DNA of 64,000 bases, taken from an uncultured Aquimarina sp. GTDB taxonomy: Bacteria > Bacteroidota > Bacteroidia > Flavobacteriales > Flavobacteriaceae. Positions 53,029-62,259 of the stretch are shown here, one piece after another. Below the pieces are notes generated by a model, which did not search any database, was not told the origin of the DNA, and saw nothing but the letters and a program-made list of their open reading frames with translations. Position 1 is the first letter of the stretch. Each line of letters starts with the position of its first letter. Both the position numbers and the translations under genes were made by a program. The stretch covers positions 18,936 to 82,935 of the forward strand of contig CANMKX010000020.1 in NCBI GenBank assembly GCA_947498595.1, given 5' to 3'.

Positions 53029-54507
53029 TTATAATGCATCTGCAATTTTACGATCATTTGATAATCTAGGTAACTTATTTTGTCCTCCTAATTTCCCTAT
53101 AGATTTCATATATTCTTTAAATCCATTTTTCTTAATAATTTTTATCTTCAATGGTCTAAGAATATTTCCTTCTATTAAATCATCATAGTAACTATTTTGT
53201 GCTCTAAGTGATTTATCTATTTCTCTCTCTAAATCCTCTATACTTTCTGGTTTTTCTTTAAATTCAATAAACCATTCATGATAAGGTAAACCTTCTTTAG
53301 GGTTTATTTGAGGAGCTACTGTAAACTCATTAATAACACCTCCCGTTAATTCTATTCCTTTATTTAACGCTTGATCTACTTCTTTCCCTATCACATGTTC
53401 TCCAAAAGCCGAAATAAAATGCTTTATTCTTCCTGAAACAATTACTTTATAAGGCTTTAAACTTGTAAATATTACTGTATCACCTATGTTATAAGACCAC
53501 AAACCTGCAGTCGTGGATATAATTATAACGTAATTTACATCAAGTTCAACTTCTCCTATTGTTAATCTTTTAGGATTTTGAGTGTAGAACTCATCTGCTT
53601 TCACAAACTCGTAAAAAATTCCTGAATTAAGCTGCAAAAGCATTCCACTATCATCTTGTTTATCCTGAAAAGCAAAAAAGCCTTCAGATGCAGGATATAA
53701 TTCAATACTATCTACCTTTCTTCCTATTAATTTTTCAAAAGTTGTTTTGTATGGTTTAAAATTAACACCTCCATATATAAAGAGTTTAAACTCCTTAAAT
53801 AAGTCTCCAACAGGTTTTCCTGTTTTCTCTTTTAGTTTTTCAAAGTACATTTGCACCCATGGAGGAATACCACTTATGATAGTCATATTCTCTTGATAGG
53901 TCTCTTCAACTATGGCATCTACTTTTTCTTCCCAATCTTCTATACAATTTGTATCCCAACTAGGCATTCTATTCTTTTGCAAATACTTAGGCACATAATG
54001 AGCCACAATACCTGACAATCTTCCTAAGTTTATCCCGTTTTCTTTACTTAAAATAGGACTTCCTTGTAAAAATATCATCTTACCATCAACAAAACTAGTA
54101 TTACCCGTTTCAGCTATATAGCATAAAATTGCATTTCTAGCAGCATTAATATGAGTTGGCATAGACTCCTTAGTTAACGGAATATATTTAGCTCCACTTG
54201 TCGTTCCTGAAGTTTTTGCAAAATAAATAGGTTTACCCGGCCATAACACATTTGCTTCTCCTTTAACAGATCTATCTACATAATTACGTAGTTCTTCATA
54301 ATCTCTAATAGGAACTCTAGATGCAAAGTCCTTATAAGATCTTATTTCATTAAATTGGTGATCTTTCCCAAAGCTCGTGTTTATAGCTTTTCTAATTAGA
54401 TTGTTAAATACCTTCTCTTGTGTTTCAATGGGTTTATTTGACCATTTATCTAAATCTTTACGAATGTATTTCGCAAAAAGTTTAGCTCCAATTTCTTTTA
54501 TAGACAT
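53029..54507 (-). CDS. GH3 family adenylate-forming enzyme
   Basis: 492 residues, close to bacterial GH3 size. The ATP/AMP-binding motif 1 is FAKTSGTTSGAKYIPLT (about 102-118), followed by IYGGVNFKPY and ELYPASEGFFAFQD (motif 2) and YNIGDTVIF (motif 3). GH3 enzymes activate a carboxylic acid as acyl-AMP and join it to an amine, as known for plant hormones. The bacterial substrates are largely unknown. It lies between the M23 peptidase (9-base gap) and the DUF6909-like gene. Confidence 0.92.
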   Translation of the reverse strand: MSIKEIGAKLFAKYIRKDLDKWSNKPIETQEKVFNNLIRKAINTSFGKDHQFNEIRSYKDFASRVPIRDYEELRNYVDRSVKGEANVLWPGKPIYFAKTSGTTSGAKYIPLTKESMPTHINAARNAILCYIAETGNTSFVDGKMIFLQGSPILSKENGINLGRLSGIVAHYVPKYLQKNRMPSWDTNCIEDWEEKVDAIVEETYQENMTIISGIPPWVQMYFEKLKEKTGKPVGDLFKEFKLFIYGGVNFKPYKTTFEKLIGRKVDSIELYPASEGFFAFQDKQDDSGMLLQLNSGIFYEFVKADEFYTQNPKRLTIGEVELDVNYVIIISTTAGLWSYNIGDTVIFTSLKPYKVIVSGRIKHFISAFGEHVIGKEVDQALNKGIELTGGVINEFTVAPQINPKEGLPYHEWFIEFKEKPESIEDLEREIDKSLRAQNSYYDDLIEGNILRPLKIKIIKKNGFKEYMKSIGKLGGQNKLPRLSNDRKIADAL

Positions 54508-54516
54508 ATATCTTAA

Positions 54517-55386
54517 CTATTCAAAATCAATAAAAAGAGAAGGGTCAATCGAATATCCATCTCTCCACAATTCAAAATGTAAATGTGGCCCTGTTGTTAA
54601 TTCTCCTGTTGATCCTGCTGTCGCTATTACCTCTCCTGCTTTAACTACTTCTCCTTGTTGCTTTGTTAGCGATGCATTGTGTTTATATATTGTTATAATA
54701 TTAAAACCATGATCCAATATTATAACATACCCAGTATCTGCTGTCCAATCTGCAAAAATCACAGTACCATCTGAGGCTGCTTTTATAGGAGTATCTTTTG
54801 CCACCGCAATATCTATTGCATAATGCTTTTTATTAGCATCGTATTTTGATGTTATCGATCCTTTAACTGGTGGGAATAAAGAAAAATTAACTACTGATTT
54901 TTCTTTATCAAACAAACTATATTTATCTTCTCTCGATACTTCCTCCCTCAGCTCTATATCTTTTTGTGAAGGAGCTAAATCTACCTCATCTATATCTAGC
55001 TTCTGCGAAACAATTTCTGCACTATTCTTATCTTCTTCGGTTTGTACATCACCAACTAATACTTTTTTTATTGATTGAAAATATTGCTCATTTTCTGCTA
55101 ACTTTATTTTTAAAGAATCTGTTGTAACCTCTAATTCTCTAGCTTTTTTTGCCAGTGCAGAAGACGAGTACCCTGGAATATATTCTCTTAATGGTGTAAA
55201 TGCAATTAGCCCTGTTGTACAAGTGATTAAGAATACAGAAACTAACATAATAACAACAAAAACATTCAGTCTTGTTAATTTAAAAGAAATCCTTTCTTCA
55301 AAGGTATCTTCGTTAAGTATAACTAATCTATATTTATTTAATAACTTTTTAGTTATCTTCTTTTTATTCTTCTTTTCCTTTGCCAT
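54517..55386 (-). CDS. M23 family metallopeptidase
   Basis: 289 residues: basic N terminus (MAKEKKNKKKITKK), one membrane helix (about 35-55), a coiled region (about 75-110) and a C-terminal LytM domain (about 175-285). The zinc ligands are intact, unlike the EnvC-like protein: HYAID (H and D), and GPHLHFELW (second His of HxH). It is probably a membrane-anchored periplasmic peptidoglycan endopeptidase. It is the first gene of the minus-strand run into the polysaccharide locus and has a -7 element very near its ATG. Confidence 0.92.
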   Translation of the reverse strand: MAKEKKNKKKITKKLLNKYRLVILNEDTFEERISFKLTRLNVFVVIMLVSVFLITCTTGLIAFTPLREYIPGYSSSALAKKARELEVTTDSLKIKLAENEQYFQSIKKVLVGDVQTEEDKNSAEIVSQKLDIDEVDLAPSQKDIELREEVSREDKYSLFDKEKSVVNFSLFPPVKGSITSKYDANKKHYAIDIAVAKDTPIKAASDGTVIFADWTADTGYVIILDHGFNIITIYKHNASLTKQQGEVVKAGEVIATAGSTGELTTGPHLHFELWRDGYSIDPSLFIDFE

Positions 55387-55397
55387 AAAATTAACGA

Positions 55398-55405
55398 CAA
55401 ATATA
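55398..55405 (-). promoter_or_regulatory. -7 promoter element for the M23 gene and downstream run
   Basis: The minus strand reads TATATTTG, matching TAnnTTTG, 12 bases before the ATG at 55386. This predicts a leader of about 6 nt. No TTG at the standard spacing. Confidence 0.55.
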
Positions 55406-55529
55406 CGTATTCTATGGTTCTTGAAAAATGCTTATCTATAGATTTATATTATATAATCTTTAAATTTATCTTCCTATTCTATATTCATTTTCCGTTTTAT
55501 CTCATTTTTTACAGAATCAGGTAGTTTCA

Positions 55530-55563
55530 TTGTTTTTTAAGTAGGTAATTCTTCTTAACTTTG
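55530..55563 (+). promoter_or_regulatory. Promoter of tatA
   Basis: TTG at 55530-55532 and TAACTTTG at 55556-55563 with a 23-base spacer, the upper end of the accepted range. The ATG lies 20 bases past the -7 element. Confidence 0.6.
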
Positions 55564-55582
55564 TATTCTAAATTTTATCACA

Positions 55583-55774
55583 ATGATTTCATTACATATT
55601 TTTTTAGGAATGATTGGAGCTCCTCAAATCATTTTAATAGTAGTTGTAATTCTGCTTTTATTTGGAGGAAGAAAAATTCCTGAGTTAATGCGCGGTTTAG
55701 GTAGCGGTATTAAAGAATTTAAAGATGCTACTAAAGAAGAAGATGATGATCCTAAAATTGATTCAAAAAATTAA
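55583..55774 (+). CDS. tatA: Twin-arginine translocase subunit TatA
   Basis: 63 residues with the TatA/TatE layout: one membrane helix (about 14-30, [14 protein letters not shown]), the conserved [14 protein letters not shown] hinge, an amphipathic helix [12 protein letters not shown] and an acidic tail. It forms the pore-like element of the Tat pathway for folded proteins. The first residues [13 protein letters not shown] may allow a later start. It is a single gene with its own promoter and terminator. tatC is not in the window. Confidence 0.95.
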   Translation: MISLHIFLGMIGAPQIILIVVVILLLFGGRKIPELMRGLGSGIKEFKDATKEEDDDPKIDSKN

Positions 55775-55781
55775 TTTATAT

Positions 55782-55836
55782 AACTTAAAAAAACAAATCC
55801 CAATAATTAAATTATTGGGATTTGTTTTTTTAAGTT
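55782..55836. terminator. Bidirectional terminator with 27-bp arms
   Basis: Arms from AACTTAAAAAAACAAATCCC onward at 55782-55808 and their complement at 55810-55836 pair without mismatch around one base. It lies between convergent tatA and tex and runs into the tex stop codon. Confidence 0.9.
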
Positions 55837-57961
55837 AATCAATCAATGATAATTGAATTCTTTTTCGAGTTGTATCTACACTAATTACTGTTACTGTTAA
55901 TTGCTGATTCAATTGTACTATAGTATTAACATCGCTAACAAATTCATTTGCTAGTTTTGAAACATGAATCAATCCACTTTCTTTTACTCCTATATCTACA
56001 AAACATCCAAAATTTGTAATATTATTTACTATTCCTGGTAGTTTCATTCCTGTTTTTATATCGTTTATCGTTTTAACATTAGGATCAAAATCAAATACTT
56101 TTGCTTTTTTTCTAGGATCAACTCCTGGCTTCTCCAATTCAGTAATTATATCTGTTAATGTTGGTAACCCTATTTTTTCTGATATATACTGATTAACTTT
56201 TATTTTTTTAATAGCTTCTTTATTACCTATTAATTCTTTTAATGATATACCTAAGTCTTTAGCCATTTTATGAACAAGCTGATAACGCTCTGGATGTACA
56301 GCAGAATTATCTAACGGATTTTCTGCGTCTATTATCCTTAAAAAGGCTGCTGCTTGTTCATAAGCTTTATTTCCTAATCTAGGAATTTTTTTTAATTCTA
56401 ACCTAGATTGTAATGCTCCATTATCTGACCTATAAGCTACAATGTTTTCTGCTAACTTCTCTCCTATTCCTGACACATAACTCAATAAAGGTGCACTCGC
56501 TGTATTTACATTAATTCCAACGCTATTCACGCAACTCATAACGACAGTGTCTAATTCTCCTTTAAGTTTTGATTGATCAACATCGTGTTGGTATTGTCCT
56601 ACTCCTATCGATTTAGCATCAATTTTCACTAATTCTGCTAATGGATCTGCCAATCTTCTACCAATAGAAACTGCTCCTCTAACGGTAACATCATAATTAG
56701 GGAACTCATCTCTAGCTATTTTTGATGCCGAATAGATTGATGCTCCACTTTCATTAACCATAAAAACTTGCAATGGTTTATCAAATGGTATTTTTTTTAC
56801 AAAAGCTTCTGTTTCTCTTGCCGCTGTTCCGTTACCAATAGCAATAGCTTCTATTTTGTATGCATTAATTAATGATCTAATTTTTTTAATTGCTGGTGTA
56901 ACTTCTCTTTGTGGAGGATGTGGATAGATATTTTCATTATGCAACAAACCTCCTTGCTCGTCTAAACATACCAACTTACATCCTGACTTAAAACCTGGGT
57001 CTAATGCTAATATCCTCTTTTGTCCTAGAGGTGATGCTAATAACAATTGTTTTAAGTTTTGAGCAAACACTTTAATTGCTCCTTCATCTGCTTTAAGTTT
57101 ATTTTTACCTAATACTTCTGTTACCAATGCCGGTGATAATAATCTTTTATAAGCATCTTCAATAGCTAGAAATACTTGATCTGTACAAGGTTTTACATTT
57201 GTTTTTATAATTATATCATCTATACAATATAAAGCGTATTCTTCTGATATCGTTATCTTTACTCTTAAAAACTTTTCCTTTTCTCCTCTTAATATTGCTA
57301 ATAATCTATGAGAAGGACATTTATTTAAAGGCTCTTCCCAATCGAAGTATTGCTCATATTTTTTTGCTGATTCCTCTTCCTTCTTAGTCTTTATAACTTT
57401 AGAAGAAATTACAGCTTTTCGTTCATAGATTTTACGAAGTTGCGTTCGTACTTTTTCATTTTCATTAATCCATTCGGCTATAATATCTCTTGCTCCTGCA
57501 AGTGCTTTATCTTCATCCGTTATCTCTTTTGTCAAGTATTTTGAAGTAATAAAAGATATTTCTGATTCTCGCTGTTCTATCAATATTTTAGCTAAAGGTT
57601 CTAATCCTTGCTCCTTAGCTACACTTGCTCTAGTTTTTCTTTTCTTTTTATAAGGTAAATAAAGATCTTCAAGAACTGTTAAATTAAAACATGTTTTTAT
57701 CTTTTTTTCTAATATTGTAGTTAACGAATCTTGCTCTTTTATACTTTCTAGAATACTTTCCTTTCTTTTTTCTATAGTTTCAAAAATTTCTTTCTGTTTA
57801 ACTATAGCTCCTATAGCCACCTCATCAAGATTTCCAGTCATTTCTTTACGATACCTAGAAATAAAAGGAATGGTAGCTCCTTCTTCTAGTAATGCAACTG
57901 TTTTTTCTATTTGTTTTTCTGATATAGAAGTTTGTTTATTTATAAAATCGATTGTATTCAT
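55835..57961 (-). CDS. tex: Tex family transcription accessory protein
   Basis: 708 residues, slightly shorter than most. Order: N-terminal helical region with ATIPFISRYRKEMTGNLDE, YqgF/RNase H-like domain (about 320-440, ILALDPGFKSGCKL), helix-hairpin-helix part (VNTASAPLLSYVSGIGEKLA) and a C-terminal S1 RNA-binding domain (about 630-705, NFGCFVDIGVKESGLIHVSKLA). Tex binds nucleic acids and is tied to transcription or RNA turnover. It is transcribed singly, with a -7 element upstream. Confidence 0.95.
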   Translation of the reverse strand: MNTIDFINKQTSISEKQIEKTVALLEEGATIPFISRYRKEMTGNLDEVAIGAIVKQKEIFETIEKRKESILESIKEQDSLTTILEKKIKTCFNLTVLEDLYLPYKKKRKTRASVAKEQGLEPLAKILIEQRESEISFITSKYLTKEITDEDKALAGARDIIAEWINENEKVRTQLRKIYERKAVISSKVIKTKKEEESAKKYEQYFDWEEPLNKCPSHRLLAILRGEKEKFLRVKITISEEYALYCIDDIIIKTNVKPCTDQVFLAIEDAYKRLLSPALVTEVLGKNKLKADEGAIKVFAQNLKQLLLASPLGQKRILALDPGFKSGCKLVCLDEQGGLLHNENIYPHPPQREVTPAIKKIRSLINAYKIEAIAIGNGTAARETEAFVKKIPFDKPLQVFMVNESGASIYSASKIARDEFPNYDVTVRGAVSIGRRLADPLAELVKIDAKSIGVGQYQHDVDQSKLKGELDTVVMSCVNSVGINVNTASAPLLSYVSGIGEKLAENIVAYRSDNGALQSRLELKKIPRLGNKAYEQAAAFLRIIDAENPLDNSAVHPERYQLVHKMAKDLGISLKELIGNKEAIKKIKVNQYISEKIGLPTLTDIITELEKPGVDPRKKAKVFDFDPNVKTINDIKTGMKLPGIVNNITNFGCFVDIGVKESGLIHVSKLANEFVSDVNTIVQLNQQLTVTVISVDTTRKRIQLSLID

Positions 57962-57983
57962 GTGCTGTTTTCTTATTCTACTT

Positions 57984-57991
57984 CAAAGATA
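57984..57991 (-). promoter_or_regulatory. -7 promoter element for tex
   Basis: The minus strand reads TATCTTTG, matching TAnnTTTG, 23 bases before the tex ATG. No TTG at the standard spacing. Confidence 0.5.
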
Positions 57992-58082
57992 AATAATACC
58001 TTTTATCCATTAAAGTTACCTTTATAAAAAGACCTTTATTATTCTAATAATACCAAATAAAATTCAATTTTAATCTATAAAA

Positions 58083-58109
58083 AAAGAGAGCATAAATTAT
58101 GCTCTCTTT
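58083..58109 (-). terminator. Terminator after the DUF4837 gene
   Basis: AAAGAGAGCATAA / TTATGCTCTCTTT, 13 pairs, followed on the minus strand by seven T. Confidence 0.85.
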
Positions 58110-58130
58110 AATAATATTAAAGACTGTCTA

Positions 58131-59120
58131 TTATTTAAATTTCATTGTTTTCATTATAGCTTCTAATTCAAACATATTATCTCTTTTATTTACTGAAGGT
58201 GCGAATACAAACCCTTCTAAAACTAACAATCTATTGTTCTTTTTATCTTCAATAGCATAATTAACAAAAGGGCCTGCCATAAATTTACCTTTAACCTCCC
58301 ATGTTCCTTTAGTTTCATAAGCAAATGTATTATCTATAGAAGATTTAAACAAATACGGTGCATAAGCTTCCTCAGTTATAAATCTACCTCCTTCTATTGT
58401 TGGGATATATATTGCACCAATTGAATCTCTTATTTTAATTATACTACCGACAATATTACTATCTTTTTTGATGGTATTTATAGGTAATTCGTACGCAATT
58501 AGATTCATACTTCCATGAGTGATATCTTTTCTAATCCAAAAGAAATTATCTTCTAATTTTGCCAATCGATATGCACTAGGAATTTTCATAGTAATTCCTA
58601 GTTTTTCTTCCAATTCTGGAATTTTTTCTAAGGATTTGTTGATTCTTCTTTGTTTTTCTTTGGTTTCAGTTGCTTTGTATTTTGAAATAATATATTCCGC
58701 TTTTTCTTCTAAAATTTTAATAATTTCATTCGCATCTTTTCCTGAAATAACAATTCCTGCTTGAGGAGTTGCATATTTATTTTTAAACTCTTTAAAATTA
58801 TTGTTTTCTATTTCTATTTTAAGAAATGTTCTATTTTTTCTAGATATTCCAAAAAAAGCTTGTGGTGGCATTTGGCGCATAGAAAATAATGGTTCTTCTT
58901 GAGGAAGTCCCGCTACTTCGGCTGCAAAATATTTCCGAATAGTTTCCCCTACTTTCCCTTTCCATAATTCATTATCCACAACTACAGATAACTCATTAAT
59001 TCTACCTACAGATTGTGCCATAGCACTTCTATCTCTCTTTTCTTCAGGTTTTTCTTTTTTCTCTGAACATCCTACAGCAAACAGAATGCTTAGAACTAGT
59101 ATTGGTATAATTTTCTTCAT
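58131..59120 (-). CDS. DUF4837 lipoprotein
   Basis: 329 residues, lipoprotein signal ending at FAVGC (Cys about 18), then a charged linker SEKKEKPEEKRDRS. The body carries INELSVVVDNELWKG and KIPSAYRLAKLEDNFFWIRKD, features I link with DUF4837 of Bacteroidota. Probably periplasmic or at the outer membrane. It is 16 bases downstream of the transglycosylase gene, so a wall-related role is plausible but unproven. Confidence 0.8.
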   Translation of the reverse strand: MKKIIPILVLSILFAVGCSEKKEKPEEKRDRSAMAQSVGRINELSVVVDNELWKGKVGETIRKYFAAEVAGLPQEEPLFSMRQMPPQAFFGISRKNRTFLKIEIENNNFKEFKNKYATPQAGIVISGKDANEIIKILEEKAEYIISKYKATETKEKQRRINKSLEKIPELEEKLGITMKIPSAYRLAKLEDNFFWIRKDITHGSMNLIAYELPINTIKKDSNIVGSIIKIRDSIGAIYIPTIEGGRFITEEAYAPYLFKSSIDNTFAYETKGTWEVKGKFMAGPFVNYAIEDKKNNRLLVLEGFVFAPSVNKRDNMFELEAIMKTMKFK

Positions 59121-59136
59121 GAGTTTCCTTTATTTT

Positions 59137-60744
59137 TTACGTTTTAGATATTTTAAGTTTCATTCCAGGTTTTAACCCTTTACTTCTAATATCATTCCAT
59201 TGTCTTAGTTTGTCTATAGTAACTCCGTTAAATTTCTTTGCAATACTCCATAAAGTATCCCCTTTACGTACAGTGTATGTTTTACCGCTATAATTTTTAT
59301 TGGAAGTTTTTGCTATTGTTTTTTTCTTAGATCTTGTTGTAACTGGCCTTCTTGGATAAATTGTTAACCTTCTTCCTATTTTTAAATTGTTACTTCTTAA
59401 TCCGTTCCATCGCTTAATCTGACTTACTCTTACACCATAACGCCTTGCTATTTTCCCTAAATAATCTCCACTTCTAACTCTATATCGAATACGATCTTGT
59501 GCCTCAAAAAATTTAGGTAATGGTTTTTCTCTTTTATCAAATTCTTCTTGAGCTATAGCATAAATTTGCTCTTCATTTGTTACAAATTTCCCTACTTTAT
59601 TTAGTGGCAACCTCAATACATAATTCTCATCTTTGATAAAAGGAATAATATCTAGTTTATAAGAAGGGTTCAAAAATTGTAATTCTTCTATATCTATCTG
59701 CATTACTTCGGATACTTGATCCAACGTAATCATTTTTTTTACTCTAACTGTATCAGTTTCAAAATAAGCGAATTTTGGCTTTTCTGGTTTAAAACCATGT
59801 TCTTCTGCATATTCAAAAATATACATTGTAGCTAAAAATGCTGGTAAGTATCCCGCTGTTTCTCTTGGCAAATTGTTTCTGATATTCCAATAATTCGTAT
59901 ATCCACCACTTCTTCTTATAGCTTTTGTTACATTTCCTGGACCAGAATTATACGATGCTAAGGCTAAATCCCAATCTCCAAATACTTTATACAAACTAGC
60001 TAAATATTTACATGCGGCTTCTGTTGCCATTACAGGATCCATACGTTCATCTACATAAGAACTTACTTCAAGCCCAAACATTTTACCTGTACCATACATG
60101 AATTGCCATAATCCAGTTGCTCCTACTCTTGATTTGGCTCTTGGTTTTAATGCAGATTCAACAATTGCCAAATACTTTACTTCTAGAGGTATGTCATAAT
60201 TATCTAATTCTTGCTCGAATAATGGAAAGTAAAACTCTTTCATAGCCATCAATCGCTCTAAAGATTTTCTTCTTCTCTTTAAATAACGTTTAATAACACT
60301 TTCTAATGCTGGGTTATATTCTATATTAAATGGTGTTCTAGCATCTAATCTTTTTAATCGAGCTTTTAATGTATCTGTAGATAACTCATCATATTCAATA
60401 GGTTCATAATCTAGAGTTCTTACAGTTTTATTAATTGTATCAAATAATCTTGTGCTGTATAATTCTTGTTTCCATATAGAATCTAATTCGGCTAATCTAG
60501 GATGATCTTTAATAGTGTAAACAATACTATCTTTAACTGATGTCTTTGTTATTGATGCTGTTTTAAGCTCTCCTCCTAAAGATTGAATTACCTTAGTTGT
60601 ATCTACTATCTGAATCGTATCTTTTGATATACTAGGTTTTACAGATTCTATTTTCTTTAATGCTGCTTTTTTATTAATTGTATCTTGAGCATTTATCCAA
60701 GAAATACTCATTACTCCTATTAAAAACAGATATGTCTTTTTCAT
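59137..60744 (-). CDS. Membrane-bound lytic transglycosylase (MltD-like) with LysM domains
   Basis: 535 residues: signal peptide (about 1-19), an N-terminal linker, an SLT domain (about 160-330) with the catalytic Glu in VESALKPRAKSRVGATGLWQFM (in two parts) and the ALASYNSGPGN motif, then two LysM peptidoglycan-binding repeats (about 425-470 RVRSGDYLGKIARRYGV, and 488-535 YTVRKGDTLWSIAKKF). It cleaves glycan strands of peptidoglycan to anhydromuramyl ends. It is cotranscribed with the DUF4837 lipoprotein. Confidence 0.94.
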   Translation of the reverse strand: MKKTYLFLIGVMSISWINAQDTINKKAALKKIESVKPSISKDTIQIVDTTKVIQSLGGELKTASITKTSVKDSIVYTIKDHPRLAELDSIWKQELYSTRLFDTINKTVRTLDYEPIEYDELSTDTLKARLKRLDARTPFNIEYNPALESVIKRYLKRRRKSLERLMAMKEFYFPLFEQELDNYDIPLEVKYLAIVESALKPRAKSRVGATGLWQFMYGTGKMFGLEVSSYVDERMDPVMATEAACKYLASLYKVFGDWDLALASYNSGPGNVTKAIRRSGGYTNYWNIRNNLPRETAGYLPAFLATMYIFEYAEEHGFKPEKPKFAYFETDTVRVKKMITLDQVSEVMQIDIEELQFLNPSYKLDIIPFIKDENYVLRLPLNKVGKFVTNEEQIYAIAQEEFDKREKPLPKFFEAQDRIRYRVRSGDYLGKIARRYGVRVSQIKRWNGLRSNNLKIGRRLTIYPRRPVTTRSKKKTIAKTSNKNYSGKTYTVRKGDTLWSIAKKFNGVTIDKLRQWNDIRSKGLKPGMKLKISKT

Positions 60745-60873
60745 TTAGTTTTTCATTTATATATTCCTTGTGAAAGGAGTATTTACAATTATTATACCGT
60801 TCTTATTTTAAAAAAAACAGTATCTATGCTAAAATCGTATATTTTTAATGAATTCCAAAAAAATGAAACGTTA

Positions 60874-60913
60874 AAACAATAAAACCTATCATAAATGATA
60901 GGTTTTATTGTTT
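60874..60913. terminator. Terminator after pgk
   Basis: AAACAATAAAACCTATCAT / ATGATAGGTTTTATTGTTT, 19 pairs around two A, just past the pgk stop on the minus strand and upstream of the transglycosylase gene. Confidence 0.85.
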
Positions 60914-60930
60914 ATATAAAATACTAATTG

Positions 60931-62118
60931 TTAATTATTTATAGCTTCAATACCTGATAACACTTTACCTTCTAGGCTTTCTAACATAGCTCCTCCTCCA
61001 GTAGAAACATAACTTACTTTATCACCAAATCCAAATTGCTTTACCGCTGCTACAGAATCTCCTCCTCCAACAAGAGAGAAAGCTCCTTTTGTAGTAGCTT
61101 CAACAATAGACTCTCCTAATGCAATGGTACCTTTAGCAAAATTTGGCATTTCAAATACTCCTAATGGTCCGTTCCATAAAATTGTTTTAGATTGTAAAAT
61201 TACCTCATGAAATTTCTCAATTGTCTTTGGTCCAGCATCTAAACCTTGCCATCCGTCAGGGATGTCTTTTACATCTATTACTTTTGTAGTTGCGTTATTA
61301 TCAAAAGCATCTGCACCTATTACATCTACAGGCAAATGAATTTGTACATTTTTATCTGCAGCTTTTCTCATGATTTCCAATGCTAAATCTTGCTTATCAT
61401 CTTCACAAATAGAATCACCAACTTTACCTCCTTGCGCTTTAATAAAAGTGTAAGTCATTCCACCACCAATAATAAGATGATCTACTTTATCTAAAATATT
61501 TTCAATAATAGTAATTTTAGAAGACACCTTTGATCCTCCTAATACAGCTGTAATTGGCTTTTCTCCACTCTGTAAAACTCTATTTATACTTTCTATTTCT
61601 TTAGCTAATAAACTTCCAAAACATTTATTCTCTTGAAAAAATTGAGCGACTATTGTTGTTGATGCATGAGCTCTGTGTGCGGTTCCAAAAGCATCATTTA
61701 CATATATATCTCCTAACTTCGATAATTGCTCAGCAAAAGCTTTGTCTCCCCTTGTTTCTTCAGTATGAAATCTTAAGTTTTCTAATAACAAAACCTCTCC
61801 TGCTTTTAATTCTTCTACTGCCTTTTGAGCTTCTTCTCCAACACAATTATTCACAAATTTAACTTGTACACCGATAACCTCGGATACAACATCAACAATA
61901 TGTTTTAACGAAAATTCTTCTTGAACACCTTTAGGTCTTCCTAGATGAGACATTAAAACGGCACTTCCTCCATCTTCTAGTATCTTTATAATAGTAGGTT
62001 TTGCTGCTTTTATTCTAGTAGTATCTGTTACTTCAAATTTTTCATTTAACGGAACATTAAAATCAACTCGAATTAATGCTTTTTTGGTATTAAAGTTAAA
62101 ATCGTTTATGGTTTTCAT
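60931..62118 (-). CDS. pgk: Phosphoglycerate kinase
   Basis: 395 residues, the normal length. Substrate-binding [10 protein letters not shown] and SHLGRPKG near the N terminus, [14 protein letters not shown], and the nucleotide-binding C-terminal half with WNGPLGVFE and GGGDSVAAV. It moves phosphate from 1,3-bisphosphoglycerate to ADP in glycolysis, and the reverse in gluconeogenesis. It is a single gene with two overlapping upstream -7 elements and a strong terminator. Confidence 0.98.
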   Translation of the reverse strand: MKTINDFNFNTKKALIRVDFNVPLNEKFEVTDTTRIKAAKPTIIKILEDGGSAVLMSHLGRPKGVQEEFSLKHIVDVVSEVIGVQVKFVNNCVGEEAQKAVEELKAGEVLLLENLRFHTEETRGDKAFAEQLSKLGDIYVNDAFGTAHRAHASTTIVAQFFQENKCFGSLLAKEIESINRVLQSGEKPITAVLGGSKVSSKITIIENILDKVDHLIIGGGMTYTFIKAQGGKVGDSICEDDKQDLALEIMRKAADKNVQIHLPVDVIGADAFDNNATTKVIDVKDIPDGWQGLDAGPKTIEKFHEVILQSKTILWNGPLGVFEMPNFAKGTIALGESIVEATTKGAFSLVGGGDSVAAVKQFGFGDKVSYVSTGGGAMLESLEGKVLSGIEAINN

Positions 62119-62136
62119 TCTTAATTGGTTTAGCTA

Positions 62137-62160
62137 CAAATATACTTTTTTTCAAACGTA
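62137..62160 (-). promoter_or_regulatory. Two -7 promoter elements for pgk
   Basis: The minus strand holds TATATTTG (62137-62144) and TACGTTTG (62153-62160), both matching TAnnTTTG, 19 and 35 bases before the ATG. They may give two start points. Confidence 0.5.
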
Positions 62161-62247
62161 ATCTGTTTATTAAAACCTTCTCTAATAGCTTAAATTAGCT
62201 AGATCAAATTAGCTATAATTATTTCTTCTATTTAAAATTCCATAATT

Positions 62248-62255
62248 TATCTTTG
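62248..62255 (+). promoter_or_regulatory. -7 promoter element touching the holB start
   Basis: TATCTTTG matches TAnnTTTG and ends only 4 bases before the ATG at 62260, so transcription would begin at or next to the start codon. This predicts a leaderless or near-leaderless mRNA. No TTG at the standard spacing. Confidence 0.45.
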
Positions 62256-62259
62256 TCTC

